Below, one piece after another: positions 38,367-47,605 of a stretch of DNA of 64,000 nt. A program made the position numbers and the translations under genes. The DNA is from CAWBOY01 sp963790585 (GTDB lineage Bacteria > Planctomycetota > Planctomycetia > Gemmatales > Gemmataceae). The stretch lies in contig CAWBOY010000001.1 in assembly GCA_963790585.1 (NCBI GenBank), positions 930,001 through 994,000 on the forward strand, given 5' to 3'. Within the stretch, counting starts at the first letter, position 1. Every line of letters begins with the position of its first letter. The notes beneath the pieces are model-generated. The model saw only the letters and a program-made list of their open reading frames with translations. It ran no database searches and was not told the DNA's origin.

Positions 38367-39532
38367 GCAAGCAACCGCTTCCGACCCCGCACGCCTCGCA
38401 ACACCTCGTAGATCTGCCTCGCATACGCCTCCGTCGAATACCGCAACCGGGCTTGGTGCCATCCAGCTTCGCCATGTTGGCAAGCGAGTTCCGGGGCCTC
38501 GACATAGCGTGCCATGCACCCTGCCAGAATTGCAGCGTCACCGTGATAAAGGAAGCCGGTGCGGCCATGTTCGATAAGCTCGCTGGTGCCGCCGCTGTCG
38601 TAGCCGATGACGGGGCGGCAGGCGGACATCGCCTCCACGGTAACTCGGCCCATCGCCTCATTGCGTGAACACATGAGGGCGACGTCAGCCGTCAGAAAAG
38701 CGCGTTCCGGATCTGGTATATAGCCCCAAAACTCAACTCGGTTGGCCACCCCGAGGTCGTCGACAATCCCGCGGCAGTGGTCGAAATAAGCCTGGTCTCC
38801 CGTTTCGCCGGCGCCGCCGACGAGAAGCAAGCGCACGTCCGAGAAGGGGTCGGCAACTTGCGCGAAAGCCTTGATCGCCTCCGCTTGCCCCTTGCTCTCA
38901 CGAAAGCGGCCGACCAGCACGAATGTGAATGGCTGTTGGCGACCCAGCTGTGCCTCCGCCGCTCGGCGCCGATCGTCGAACACCACTTCCGGGGCAACGC
39001 CGTTATAGATGACATGCGCGTTTGCCTGGGTTGGCCTACCTAGAAAGGCTCGTTTCAATGCTCTCGAAACGAATATCGTACCATCGGCGCTACGGAGGCC
39101 AGTGCGCATCAACCGCATCCCGAAGTCGGGCCAAAGATCGTAATCGCGGCTACCGAATTCGCGGATATGCCAGATGTGTGGCAGGCCGAGCCGGGCCGCG
39201 GCCATCGCGCCGATCGGTATGACGGACGAGTTAGAATAAACCAGATCCGACCGCCAGCGAGCGATCTGCTCGACGATCGGCCCAAGGTTGCGGACATTTT
39301 GAAATAGCCGCCGCACCGCTCCTACGACGGTAGGCCGCGTTGAGACCCACCATTCAAATGGGAGACGCGCGGTGGGAATAGCTCGGCTGGCCAACACCGT
39401 AAGTAGATCGCCCCCGTCGGGACAGATGACGTGAGCGTGAACGCCGAAATTACGGAGCCCTTCGATAAGATTCAGCAACGACAGGTTGGCGCCATAGAGT
39501 TCCGCGTAGTGGGTAAAGAATGTGATACGCAT
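38327..39532 (-). CDS. Glycosyltransferase family 4 (GT-B fold)
   Basis: A 401-residue glycosyltransferase. It starts MRITFFTHYAELYGANLSLL, the usual GT4 N-terminus with the small glycine-containing loop, and has a donor-binding C-terminal domain: TFVLVGRFRESKGQAEAIKA, NRVEFWGYIPDPERAF and the E-x7-E motif region SRNEAMGRVTVEAMSACRPV. The ATG at 39532 is preferred. It probably adds a sugar to a cell-surface polymer. The last 12 codons lie in a repeat element, so the natural stop may have been displaced. It is followed 5' by a long palindrome and the ABC-2 operon. Confidence 0.87.
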   Translation of the reverse strand: MRITFFTHYAELYGANLSLLNLIEGLRNFGVHAHVICPDGGDLLTVLASRAIPTARLPFEWWVSTRPTVVGAVRRLFQNVRNLGPIVEQIARWRSDLVYSNSSVIPIGAMAAARLGLPHIWHIREFGSRDYDLWPDFGMRLMRTGLRSADGTIFVSRALKRAFLGRPTQANAHVIYNGVAPEVVFDDRRRAAEAQLGRQQPFTFVLVGRFRESKGQAEAIKAFAQVADPFSDVRLLLVGGAGETGDQAYFDHCRGIVDDLGVANRVEFWGYIPDPERAFLTADVALMCSRNEAMGRVTVEAMSACRPVIGYDSGGTSELIEHGRTGFLYHGDAAILAGCMARYVEAPELACQHGEAGWHQARLRYSTEAYARQIYEVLRGVRGRKRLLARPPTQGRAAHPG

Positions 39533-39610
39533 GGCATTAACCCGCGCCAAAAGGAATGTCGCCTTTCGCTCCGCGAAAGAACACAACGTCGGCGCGGATC
39601 CTGGTGCGCC

Positions 39611-39724
39611 GTCCAGACTAAATTTGCGGGTGGCACAGACATTCCTGTCTGTGCGGGAACCGACGAATGTGCCATTTGCTGCACAGACAGGAATGTCTGT
39701 GCCACCCGTAAATTTAGTCTGGAC
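39611..39724. repeat. Long palindrome, GGCACAGACATTCCTGTCTG family
   Basis: Left arm 39611-39655 (TCCAGACTAAATTTGCGGG, TGGCACAGACATTCCTGTC) and right arm 39680-39724 are complementary over about 44 bp with very few mismatches. Each arm contains an inner inverted repeat of CAGACA/TGTCTG. It is the longest and cleanest palindrome in the window. Confidence 0.85.
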
Positions 39725-39730
39725 GTGGCA

Positions 39731-41353
39731 CTAGCCTTGAGGATGCACAAATTCGCCCGCGGGCGGAGCTTCGACCGGTTCAATTAATTCAGGCGCCTTG
39801 TAGGGAGGCTGGAAGTTCCGTATTTGCCGCGAGAACCAGGGAATACAGAAGAAGGTCGCCGCCACCGCCAGCGGACCAACAAAGGCGAGATGAGCTTCGG
39901 CGACGAAATATTGACCAAAGGTCTGTTCTCCTAAGGACTCCGATACGGCAACGAACGGGTTACCAATTTTCCACCATTGCGCACGGTTACCAAAGCGAGC
40001 TTGGGTCGGATCCGCATCGAGAACAAAGGCTAACATAAAGGGCAGCGTACTACCCAAACCGATGAGAATCATCGCCACGAGCCAGGTATGGGCAGGCTGA
40101 AGACGATTGCGAAACACAGATCGGCGCACCAATACCGCCAACAGGCAATAGGTGTAGATGTAAAGGTATCCCACCAGAAAGGTCGGCCATAACCGCATAG
40201 CTATGTCCCGGTCGCCGAGTAACCTCCCGACTCCAGCTACCCCCACGGCCATGACCATCTGACTCTGGAATGCGACCCCCCCCACAGCCGTGACCGTGGC
40301 GAAAGTCAATACAAGAAGTCCTGTCACGAAAAAAATGCCGCCAGCTGCACCGCTGTAGAACGGAAACGCCAGCCAGCGCGATGTGGTGGAACGTGGAATG
40401 GCGCTAATTAATCGAGGCCCCAACTCCTCGCGCTCGCTGATGACAATAAAGAGATTCATACTAAAGAACAGAGCCCAGAAAGTCATCCAGCAGCGAATTG
40501 GCAAAAAACGGTGAAATTGCAAACTCCAAGCCAGCGCTACCCCGCCGCTAAACGCCCAGAAACCTAACAGGAACAGTCGAACCGGCAGTGCGCGGTTTGA
40601 CGACGGCGGACTGAGCAGGGCAACAGACCATGTGAACAGCACTCCGATTATTCCGCCGACGCCAGCTGTGTAGGTGCCCAGAACCGACCAGAATTCCAGC
40701 GAGTCGGCCGGAAAAAAGAACAATCCTTGCGCGGCAAGGAAGAGAGTCATCATGAGCGAGCCTGAAAGAAGATTGCCAATCACACTAAGACCCATGAAGC
40801 CCAGGAAAATCTTGAGACCGCGATTTGCGGGAATTGCCGCCAAACAAATTGCAAACTGCGTCGAGAGCATTACCGTCAAAAAATCGGCGAAGAGGATCGT
40901 CAGGATCGTGGGGATATCAACGCCGCCCATCAAATAACAGAACGTCATAAACGGGGCGCAAGCGCTGAAGATCATCAGGCACAAAACCATCGCCGCGAAT
41001 AACTTGCCCGACACAATGGAGCCAGGTCCGAGCGCGGAGATGAAGAGCAAATCGACATTCGTATCGGAACGTTCGGCGGCGAGCCTCACGCCGGCGTAGG
41101 CGGGGATCAACAACATACAGGTGCTAAGCAGAGCTACCTGCAACGCAGAGAATACCGCCAGGCCAGATTGCATATTGGCCTCGTGGTGCGCCTCCTCAAT
41201 AGAGAGGATACCTGTGAACAGCGTGACCTGGATAGCCAGAAACACCAAGAGCGATAGGACCACGATGCGGCTCTGCACCACCTCGCGCAGTTCCTTGACA
41301 ACGATCGGGTTGAGCGAATCGTCGATCCAGTCGAGCATTCCGGGCGTCTTCAC
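39731..41353 (-). CDS. ABC-2-type transporter permease
   Basis: A 540-residue membrane protein with about twelve hydrophobic segments. It starts with a cytoplasmic stretch MLDWIDDSLNPIVVKELREV, the usual ABC-2/NosY-like opening, and has long hydrophobic runs such as VVLSLLVFLAIQVTLFTGIL. A conserved glutamate-rich turn (SEREELGPRLI) lies mid-chain. It is overlapped at its start by the ATPase gene (4 bases) and pairs with it. The unusual length and span number suggest fusion of two permease halves. The substrate is unknown. Confidence 0.8.
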   Translation of the reverse strand: MKTPGMLDWIDDSLNPIVVKELREVVQSRIVVLSLLVFLAIQVTLFTGILSIEEAHHEANMQSGLAVFSALQVALLSTCMLLIPAYAGVRLAAERSDTNVDLLFISALGPGSIVSGKLFAAMVLCLMIFSACAPFMTFCYLMGGVDIPTILTILFADFLTVMLSTQFAICLAAIPANRGLKIFLGFMGLSVIGNLLSGSLMMTLFLAAQGLFFFPADSLEFWSVLGTYTAGVGGIIGVLFTWSVALLSPPSSNRALPVRLFLLGFWAFSGGVALAWSLQFHRFLPIRCWMTFWALFFSMNLFIVISEREELGPRLISAIPRSTTSRWLAFPFYSGAAGGIFFVTGLLVLTFATVTAVGGVAFQSQMVMAVGVAGVGRLLGDRDIAMRLWPTFLVGYLYIYTYCLLAVLVRRSVFRNRLQPAHTWLVAMILIGLGSTLPFMLAFVLDADPTQARFGNRAQWWKIGNPFVAVSESLGEQTFGQYFVAEAHLAFVGPLAVAATFFCIPWFSRQIRNFQPPYKAPELIEPVEAPPAGEFVHPQG

Positions 41354-42279
41354 TGCACATCCCCCTTGGTGACACTCATGAAGATCTGTTCGAGGTCGAG
41401 CTTGCGCTGGCGGAACTCGACTACCGCGAAACCGGCATGGATTAAACCGGAGAGCAAGCCACAGCAGACGTCCTCAGTGCCGATGACTTCGGCTTCGATT
41501 GTGTGTTCCGTTACCTTCGCTCCTTCGACATTCGGTTGAGTCTGGAGATATTTATGTACTTCTTCCAGACGATTCAGTGGGCGGACGATCACGGTGCGGC
41601 GCATTTGGTTATCGACCAGCAGCTCCTTGAGCGTGCCGGCGCGCAGGATCCGGCCGCGCTCGATGAAGACCGCCCCGGTACAGATTTCCGCCAGCTCACT
41701 CAGAATGTGGGAGCTGATGAGCACGGCTTTGCCCTGAGCGGCAATGACTTTGAGAAGCTCGCGCAATTCGATGCGGGCACGCGGGTCCAAGCCGGCGGCC
41801 GGCTCATCCATAATCAATACGGCGGGATCATGGACGAGCGCTCGAGCGACACTGACGCGGTTCTTCATTCCTTTGGAAAGAGCGTGGAGCCGTTTGTCAC
41901 GGATGCCGCCGAGGTTGGTGAACTCCTCAGTGTCGGCCACGACCTTGCGGCGCCGATTGCCGCAAATACCGTAGGCGCGAGCAAAGAAATCGAGGTACTC
42001 GTGAACGGTGATATCACGATGGCTTGGCAAGGAATCGGGGACATAGCCGACCAGGCGGCGCGCTACTTCAGGCTCCTGTATCAACGAAATCTCGTCGATA
42101 AAGGCATCGCCACTCGTCGGTTCATCGAGCGTGGCGAGAATGCGCATCGTGCTACTTTTTCCCGCTCCATTGGGGCCGACAAAGCCAAAGATCTGGTCGG
42201 AAGCGAAGCTGAACGAAATGCCATCGACGGCCTTGGTAGCGCCGAAGTGCTTCTTCAGCTTGACGACGCTAATTTTCAT
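41350..42279 (-). CDS. ABC transporter ATP-binding protein of an ABC-2 exporter
   Basis: A 309-residue ATPase starting MKISVVKLKKHFGATKAVDG. Walker A GPNGAGKSSTMRILATLDEP, the signature-like LSKGMKNRVSVARALVHDP and Walker B VLIMDEPAAGLDP are present; the SKGMKNR form is typical of GldA/CcmA-like exporters. A C-terminal extension (QPNVEGAKVTEHTIEAEVIG) has the fold of the family's regulatory domain. It sits between the permease gene and the larger membrane-protein gene in one overlapping operon. Confidence 0.9.
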   Translation of the reverse strand: MKISVVKLKKHFGATKAVDGISFSFASDQIFGFVGPNGAGKSSTMRILATLDEPTSGDAFIDEISLIQEPEVARRLVGYVPDSLPSHRDITVHEYLDFFARAYGICGNRRRKVVADTEEFTNLGGIRDKRLHALSKGMKNRVSVARALVHDPAVLIMDEPAAGLDPRARIELRELLKVIAAQGKAVLISSHILSELAEICTGAVFIERGRILRAGTLKELLVDNQMRRTVIVRPLNRLEEVHKYLQTQPNVEGAKVTEHTIEAEVIGTEDVCCGLLSGLIHAGFAVVEFRQRKLDLEQIFMSVTKGDVQ

Positions 42280-44041
42280 TGGCACCCTCTTTTCGGATCC
42301 CGTAGACGACGGCCTTGAGATTGCGATTGCCGGCATGTGGAAACGACTCTTCAAAGAACGGGTTGCCGTCCAAAATGGCGAAGTAGGTGCCTTTCCTCAA
42401 ATAATCTCCAGGTCTATTTTCGAGTTCTTGAATCGCTGATATCCAGCTTCCTGTGTACAGTGTCCTTAGGCCTTTGTTCGACGCTACTGTGTCCGCAAGA
42501 GGGAACAACTGCCTATCAGCGCCGGCCGGGATCATACGTTCGGTGAACAGAGTTCCTTTCTCATCCGCGTACATGAGTTGTTCGATGGTAGCGCCGAGGC
42601 CATTAACTACAAATACTTGGCCAATTTCGCCACGGCGAATGGTAAGCCGTTCGCTACGAGAATCACATTTGCGCACATGGAATTGGGACATGATGCGCGG
42701 CTGAACCCAACCCTGAGCCAGATGCTGATCCTGTGTCCAATCGATCGTCCTACTCACATCTGTCACCCTCGCTCGGCTAAATGGGACAATTCCGGTGACC
42801 AAGGAGGTAACCTCCGTTTCATTGCTGAAATGGAGGCCGGAGCGCGGAGTCAGCGGTGTATAGACAGCGGTCCGCCCGAGCGTCGTCGCCCGGCCAGTGC
42901 TTTCGTCAAGAACTGTCAGCGTCTTGGTGCGCAAATGGCCGGACCAACCCTCAGCCCAGAGCATGTAGCCAAAAACGGCGAAGCAGGTGAAAAACGACAG
43001 AGCCGGCACGGTCCAGAGCATCCAGATACGCCGTCGCAGTCGGCCGAGCACATACAGATTCACGGGACCGATGACGATAGCGAATAGTATCATCAGGAAA
43101 AGCAGCCCGCGCACGGGCAGTTGAAACTCTCCTACCGGAAAAACCATAGCGGCGGAAAAATCGTTGTCGACATTTTGCCAGGGAGACGCCGTGCGGCGCA
43201 GGACGCTATTGAGAGGTCCCCAGGGCGCGTTATCCCAGGCCTTTATATCTTCCGAGTCATCGATAATGCATTCGCCGAAGCCAGCTTCGAAGTGAGCGGG
43301 TTCGCCCTCCGTACGATGCCAGGCCCGCGGTCGATTTTCGAGTTTCCCGCGGACGATGAGGACGCCTCCGGCCTCGGTATATTGAATAAGCGCAGCGCGA
43401 ATCTCCGGGGCCGCCTTCTGGAGGTCCTCACCGGTGACCAGTACGCCATCGTACCGAGAGTAGGCCAACCAGTTTGGGCTCCACACCGAGACCGACGAAT
43501 CCGCCTGGAGAATCTGTGGGAACTCGTTTGGGAATTGCCGACGACCGATATTGAGACGAGTCATCACTTCGTCGCGCACGCCGGGAGAAACCAACAACAG
43601 CGGCGCGATTGCGAACCTTTGTGACGGCATGGCATTGCTGGCCAAACGAAAGATATCATCCGGGCCGTGGCCATCGACCGTGACGAGTAATCCATCACCT
43701 GGAACAAGCGCTCGATCGGGAATGAACAAGGCAACGCGGGTCGTCTCGCCCGGGCCAAGAGTGACAGTCCGCGTCAACGAGCGAAGGACAAAGGCTGCTT
43801 GGTTTGCGCGACGGCTATCGATTTCACTTGGAATTTTCAAAGTGACCGTGTGGCCGGAGCGCGTCGAGCGGTTGCTGAGAGTCGCGGCGTATTCGGTGTA
43901 GCCGTGGGTACTCACGCCGCCTGATTGCGAATCGATGCGGACATCAATATCGCCAGCCGCGCCGGCTCGGGCTGGCATCAGCAACGTCGCAACCAAGAGG
44001 GCCGCGCGGATCGCCCGCTTCGTGGATCGAGAGCTATGCAT
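42269..44041 (-). CDS. Exported membrane protein of the ABC-2 operon, function unknown
   Basis: About 590 residues. After a signal peptide (RAIRAALLVATLLMPARAGA) it has an Ig-like domain (HTVTLKIPSEIDSRRANQAA), then a possible glutamine amidotransferase-like Rossmann region (YDGVLVTGEDLQKAAPEIRAA, AGGVLIVRGKLE), and two close membrane spans (LLFLMILFAIVIGPVNLYVL, VPALSFFTCFAVFGYMLWAE) before a large C-terminal extracytoplasmic domain. This resembles the GldG-type partner of ABC-2 exporters in architecture, though no family is claimed. The stop overlaps the ATPase start by 11 bases. It probably couples the ATPase and permease to an envelope substrate. Confidence 0.65.
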   Translation of the reverse strand: MHSSRSTKRAIRAALLVATLLMPARAGAAGDIDVRIDSQSGGVSTHGYTEYAATLSNRSTRSGHTVTLKIPSEIDSRRANQAAFVLRSLTRTVTLGPGETTRVALFIPDRALVPGDGLLVTVDGHGPDDIFRLASNAMPSQRFAIAPLLLVSPGVRDEVMTRLNIGRRQFPNEFPQILQADSSVSVWSPNWLAYSRYDGVLVTGEDLQKAAPEIRAALIQYTEAGGVLIVRGKLENRPRAWHRTEGEPAHFEAGFGECIIDDSEDIKAWDNAPWGPLNSVLRRTASPWQNVDNDFSAAMVFPVGEFQLPVRGLLFLMILFAIVIGPVNLYVLGRLRRRIWMLWTVPALSFFTCFAVFGYMLWAEGWSGHLRTKTLTVLDESTGRATTLGRTAVYTPLTPRSGLHFSNETEVTSLVTGIVPFSRARVTDVSRTIDWTQDQHLAQGWVQPRIMSQFHVRKCDSRSERLTIRRGEIGQVFVVNGLGATIEQLMYADEKGTLFTERMIPAGADRQLFPLADTVASNKGLRTLYTGSWISAIQELENRPGDYLRKGTYFAILDGNPFFEESFPHAGNRNLKAVVYGIRKEGANEN

Positions 44042-44069
44042 TTGTCGCCTCCCAGAAATATGGGAACAG

Positions 44070-44145
44070 CTCTCACCAGCCCCAAGCGCAGGCGCGGGGT
44101 TCGGAGCCTCTGAACGCCGCGCTTGCGCTTGGGGGCTGGTGAGAG
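44070..44145. repeat. Long palindrome, CACCAGCCCCAAGCGCAGGC family
   Basis: Left arm 44070-44099 (TCTCACCAGCCCCAAGCGCA) and right arm 44113-44145 (TGCGCTTGGGGGCTGGTGAG) pair over about 28 bp. It lies 29 bases upstream of the start of the exported membrane protein gene, in its likely leader. Confidence 0.8.
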
Positions 44146-44359
44146 CAGCAGCCCTGACGCGATGAGACTGCATAAGTCAAGAGTTGTCAAGCAAATCCCC
44201 GGTGCCCCTTCCCAGGATGCGCTGCGCGACTCTGGGCAGTGATGTGGAGCGCTTTCAGCGTAATAAGACCGAGGGTCGAACCGGTATTAGAACGCCAACG
44301 GCATTCCGTATCAAAGCCCAGGGTCGCGCAGCGCACCCTTGGTGAAAGGACAGAATCCC

Positions 44360-45445
44360 TCAGCTCTCAATTGGAAACCGAATAGGTCGCCGCTCTTGAT
44401 TCGATCGATAGATCGCCGTGAAGAGGGCCACGACGGCTCGGCCATCCTCGCCGGTGACGCTTGGCGGGCGACCGGTCTGGATGGCTTGTAGGAAGTCTTG
44501 AATTTGCAGCGCATGATAATGGCGCGTCGCCTGGATTCTGCCAAACGACGCTCGGTCATCGGCCTGGAACTCGCTCAGGAGGTGTTCTTCGCCGGGGATG
44601 GTCCACAGATCGTTCAACGGCGGCTCGGCCACTTCGGAGACGCCGGCTATGAAGGTGGCGCCGCGATCGGTCTCGACGCCGACGGAAGCGCCGTTGGAGC
44701 CGTGGATGTGGACCTTGGTGAAGATGCCGGGCTTTTGTGAGAGGCTGGCGACGATCGAGCCGAAGCCGCCGTTTTTGAAGCGGATCATCGCCAGGGCCGT
44801 GTCCTCTACTTCGATGTATGGATGATTGAGATTGCCCCAATAGGCGCTCACTTCGTCGATTTCGCCCATGAACGATTGCAACAGATCGAGTTGGTGCGGC
44901 GATTGATTGACGAGCACGCCGCCGCCTTCCGTGGCCCATTTGCCGCGCCAGGCGTCGGAACGGTAATAGGCCTCGTCGCGCCAGCTAAACATCGAAAAAA
45001 TGCCGAGGACCGGCCTACCGATCTTGCCGGCGTCGATAGCCGCCTTCATCCGCAGAACAGGTTCATAAAGTCGCCGTTGGCTGATGACGCCGAGCTGCGT
45101 TCCTGCCCGGCGGGCAGCGGCGATCATCGCATCGCAATCGGCGAGACTGGCGGCCAACGGTTTTTCGACGAGGGCATGCACCCCGCGCTCCGCCGCATGG
45201 ACGACCGGAGCAGCGTGGAGCGGATGTGGCGTGCAAACGACGATCGCTTGAACGGCGGCCTCGCGCAGCATTGCGTCCAAATCCGTAAAGGCCTGGACGC
45301 CGTAGCGCTCCGCGTAACTCGCCGCTCGCGCCGCATCGCGGTCGCAGACGGCGACGAACTGGGATTGCGGCAATTCCCGCAGTGCGGCCGCATGGATCTG
45401 GCCAACTTTGCCGCAACCGACGAGAGCAGTACGTACTGGGGTCAT
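44360..45445 (-). CDS. Gfo/Idh/MocA-family oxidoreductase
   Basis: A 361-residue NAD(P)-dependent oxidoreductase. The Rossmann motif is at the start (TALVGCGKVGQIHAAALREL), and the EKP catalytic lysine motif is in GVHALVEKPLAASLADCDAM. The C-terminal domain has the LGIFSMFSWRDEAYYRSDAW stretch. The family oxidises, reduces or rearranges sugars and inositols. ATG at 45445 is preferred, and the frame is open to 45577 without resemblance there. It is divergent from the D-aminoacylase gene across about 100 bases. Confidence 0.92.
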   Translation of the reverse strand: MTPVRTALVGCGKVGQIHAAALRELPQSQFVAVCDRDAARAASYAERYGVQAFTDLDAMLREAAVQAIVVCTPHPLHAAPVVHAAERGVHALVEKPLAASLADCDAMIAAARRAGTQLGVISQRRLYEPVLRMKAAIDAGKIGRPVLGIFSMFSWRDEAYYRSDAWRGKWATEGGGVLVNQSPHQLDLLQSFMGEIDEVSAYWGNLNHPYIEVEDTALAMIRFKNGGFGSIVASLSQKPGIFTKVHIHGSNGASVGVETDRGATFIAGVSEVAEPPLNDLWTIPGEEHLLSEFQADDRASFGRIQATRHYHALQIQDFLQAIQTGRPPSVTGEDGRAVVALFTAIYRSNQERRPIRFPIES

Positions 45446-45552
45446 GAAGGGACTCGTTGGGTACAAGTATTCGCCGAGGTTCGGGCGCCGCGTGCCACAA
45501 CCGCGTCGATCTGATATTGTTATTGACTGCATCCATCGTGCGGGAGACAGCC

Positions 45553-47238
45553 ATGCCGAATCGACACGCAATCGCACTTCCGACTTTCTTGGCCCTCTGC
45601 GTTTTCCTTCAAGTTGCCCACGTTTCGTGGTCAGCGGAGGAGCCGACTTACGACCTGGTCGTGCGCAACGCCAAGATCGTCGACGGGACCGGCAACCCCT
45701 GGTTTTATGGCGACGTCGCCATTCGCGGCGACCGAATCGTGGCCGTCGGCATTGTGCCGCGCGGCATAACCAAACGCGAGATCGACGCCAAGGGCCTCGT
45801 CGTGGCTCCTGGGTTCATCGATATCCATTCGCATTCGGATACGCTATTGCTGGAGGACGGCGCGGCACAGAGCAAGATTCGCCAAGGCGTGACTACCGAA
45901 GTCCTTGGTGAAGGTCAGTCAGCGGGGCCATATAAGGCGGCACGCACGCTTGTCGTGAACGGGACGACGCTCCGCTGGACGACCTTGGGTAGTTATCTCG
46001 ATACCTTGGATCAACGCGGCGTCTCGGTCAATGTCGCGTCCTATGTCGGCTTGGACAATGTCTGGCAATCGGTCATGGGTACATCTTTCGACCGGCCAAC
46101 CCCAGCCCAGCTCGACCAGATGAAGGATATACTTGCCGACGCGATGAAGGACGGAGCGTTTGGTCTTTCTAGCCTCCTGGCTATGCCTCCAGGTTCCTTA
46201 CCCTCGACCGACGAGATTGTGGAACTGTGCCACGTCGTGGCGAAGCACCACGGCATCTTCTCTTCACATATTCGAAATGAAGGGATTGGCGTGTTCGACT
46301 CGGTCAAGGAGATTATCCAGATCGGCGAGCGCGCGAAACTACCAGTCGACATCATCCATATCAAAATTGCAGACCAGAAAAACTGGGGACATATGAACGA
46401 GGTCGTGGCCTTGATCGACAAGGCTCGCAAGCGCGGCGTCAATGTGCAGGCCAATGTCTATCCCTACACGCGCGGCAATAACAATCTGGCAAGCATCATC
46501 CCGCCTTGGGCTCACGAAGGCGGCACCCGAAAAATGTTGGAGCGGTTGAAAGACTCGACGGTGCGCACACGGCTCAAGAAGGAGATACGCGATGGTATAG
46601 ACGGCTGGTACAACCATTACACAGCCGTTGGCGGCGACTGGGGCCGGATGCTCATCAATGGCAAGGGCCCTTACGAAGGTCTTACCATGGATCGTGTCAT
46701 CGCCGCCAAGACTCTGAATAAGTCGCCGGCCCCCGATGCCCTGGATTTGTTGTTCGATCTGCTGACCGAACAAGGAGGCTCGGTCCCCACGGTCTACGAA
46801 CATCACACCGAGAAGGACATGAATTTGGCGTTGGTCCAACCCTGGTGTTCCATCGGCTCCGACGGACTGGCCCACGCCACCGAAGGGCCCTTGCGCCGTG
46901 GCCTGCCGCATCCACGGAGCTTCGGTACGTTTCCGCGCGTCCTCGGCGTCTATGTGCGTGAGCGCGGCTTGCTCGAATTGGAGGACGCCGTCCGCAAGAT
47001 GACGTCGCTCAACGCCGCCAAGATTGGCCTTACGGACCGCGGCTTGCTTCGCGCTGGTAACTTTGCAGATGTCGTAATCTTTGATGCCAACAAGATCATC
47101 GACCGCAGCACCTACGAAAAACCATTCGCGTACAGTGACGGAATCCTCCATGTCGTCGTCAATGGTAAAGTAGTCCTCGACGATGGCAAGCACACCGGCG
47201 AGAAACCAGGCAAGGCGCTACGGCATAGGGTGGAGTGA
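45553..47238 (+). CDS. N-acyl-D-amino-acid deacylase (D-aminoacylase) family amidohydrolase
   Basis: A 561-residue exported amidohydrolase with signal peptide (IALPTFLALCVFLQVAHVSWS). The urease-like fold is shown by DLVVRNAKIVDGTGNPWFYG and the metal-binding HxH of APGFIDIHSHSDTLLL. Other family marks are the metal-ligand region SSHIRNEGIGVFDSVKE, the histidine of VDIIHIKIADQKNWG and the late IGSDGLAHATEGP. Members hydrolyse N-acyl-D-amino acids or related dipeptide-like compounds, probably in the periplasm here. Start ATG at 45553 is chosen for the signal peptide. No co-transcribed partner is seen. Confidence 0.88.
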   Translation: MPNRHAIALPTFLALCVFLQVAHVSWSAEEPTYDLVVRNAKIVDGTGNPWFYGDVAIRGDRIVAVGIVPRGITKREIDAKGLVVAPGFIDIHSHSDTLLLEDGAAQSKIRQGVTTEVLGEGQSAGPYKAARTLVVNGTTLRWTTLGSYLDTLDQRGVSVNVASYVGLDNVWQSVMGTSFDRPTPAQLDQMKDILADAMKDGAFGLSSLLAMPPGSLPSTDEIVELCHVVAKHHGIFSSHIRNEGIGVFDSVKEIIQIGERAKLPVDIIHIKIADQKNWGHMNEVVALIDKARKRGVNVQANVYPYTRGNNNLASIIPPWAHEGGTRKMLERLKDSTVRTRLKKEIRDGIDGWYNHYTAVGGDWGRMLINGKGPYEGLTMDRVIAAKTLNKSPAPDALDLLFDLLTEQGGSVPTVYEHHTEKDMNLALVQPWCSIGSDGLAHATEGPLRRGLPHPRSFGTFPRVLGVYVRERGLLELEDAVRKMTSLNAAKIGLTDRGLLRAGNFADVVIFDANKIIDRSTYEKPFAYSDGILHVVVNGKVVLDDGKHTGEKPGKALRHRVE

Positions 47239-47605
47239 CGGCAACACCGCGTGGCGCTACCACGCGCTGCCGCGAGCCATTCTAAGGATCGCCAACGAAA
47301 TTAAGTATCGCCAACGTTGGCGGTAGTTAGAATCGACGTAACCTATTTCTTATTATGCTATTGCGATATGACCTTCTAGGTGCCGCCAACCGCCAAGCGG
47401 AAGGGTCTAGAACGCGGCCGTGTACAGATATTGCACAGCGTCAACACTTGTTCAATCTTCTCCTCCTTTTTCGGCCAGACCTACGCAAAGAGCCCAGTAT
47501 TTCGCATCGTGGCGACGCCCAACTTCTTCCGCAACCGGCATGTCTTTTGCTTCGACTCCTCAAGCTAAGAAACGCATCCGAGTTACATAGACAGAAAGCG
47601 ATGAC
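47239..47605. other. Intergenic region upstream of the catalase gene
   Basis: About 370 bases with no frame showing family resemblance and no recognisable RNA. There is a short repeat, TATCGCCAACG, in two copies near 47286-47318. It probably contains the catalase promoter, but no binding site is called. Confidence 0.5.
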
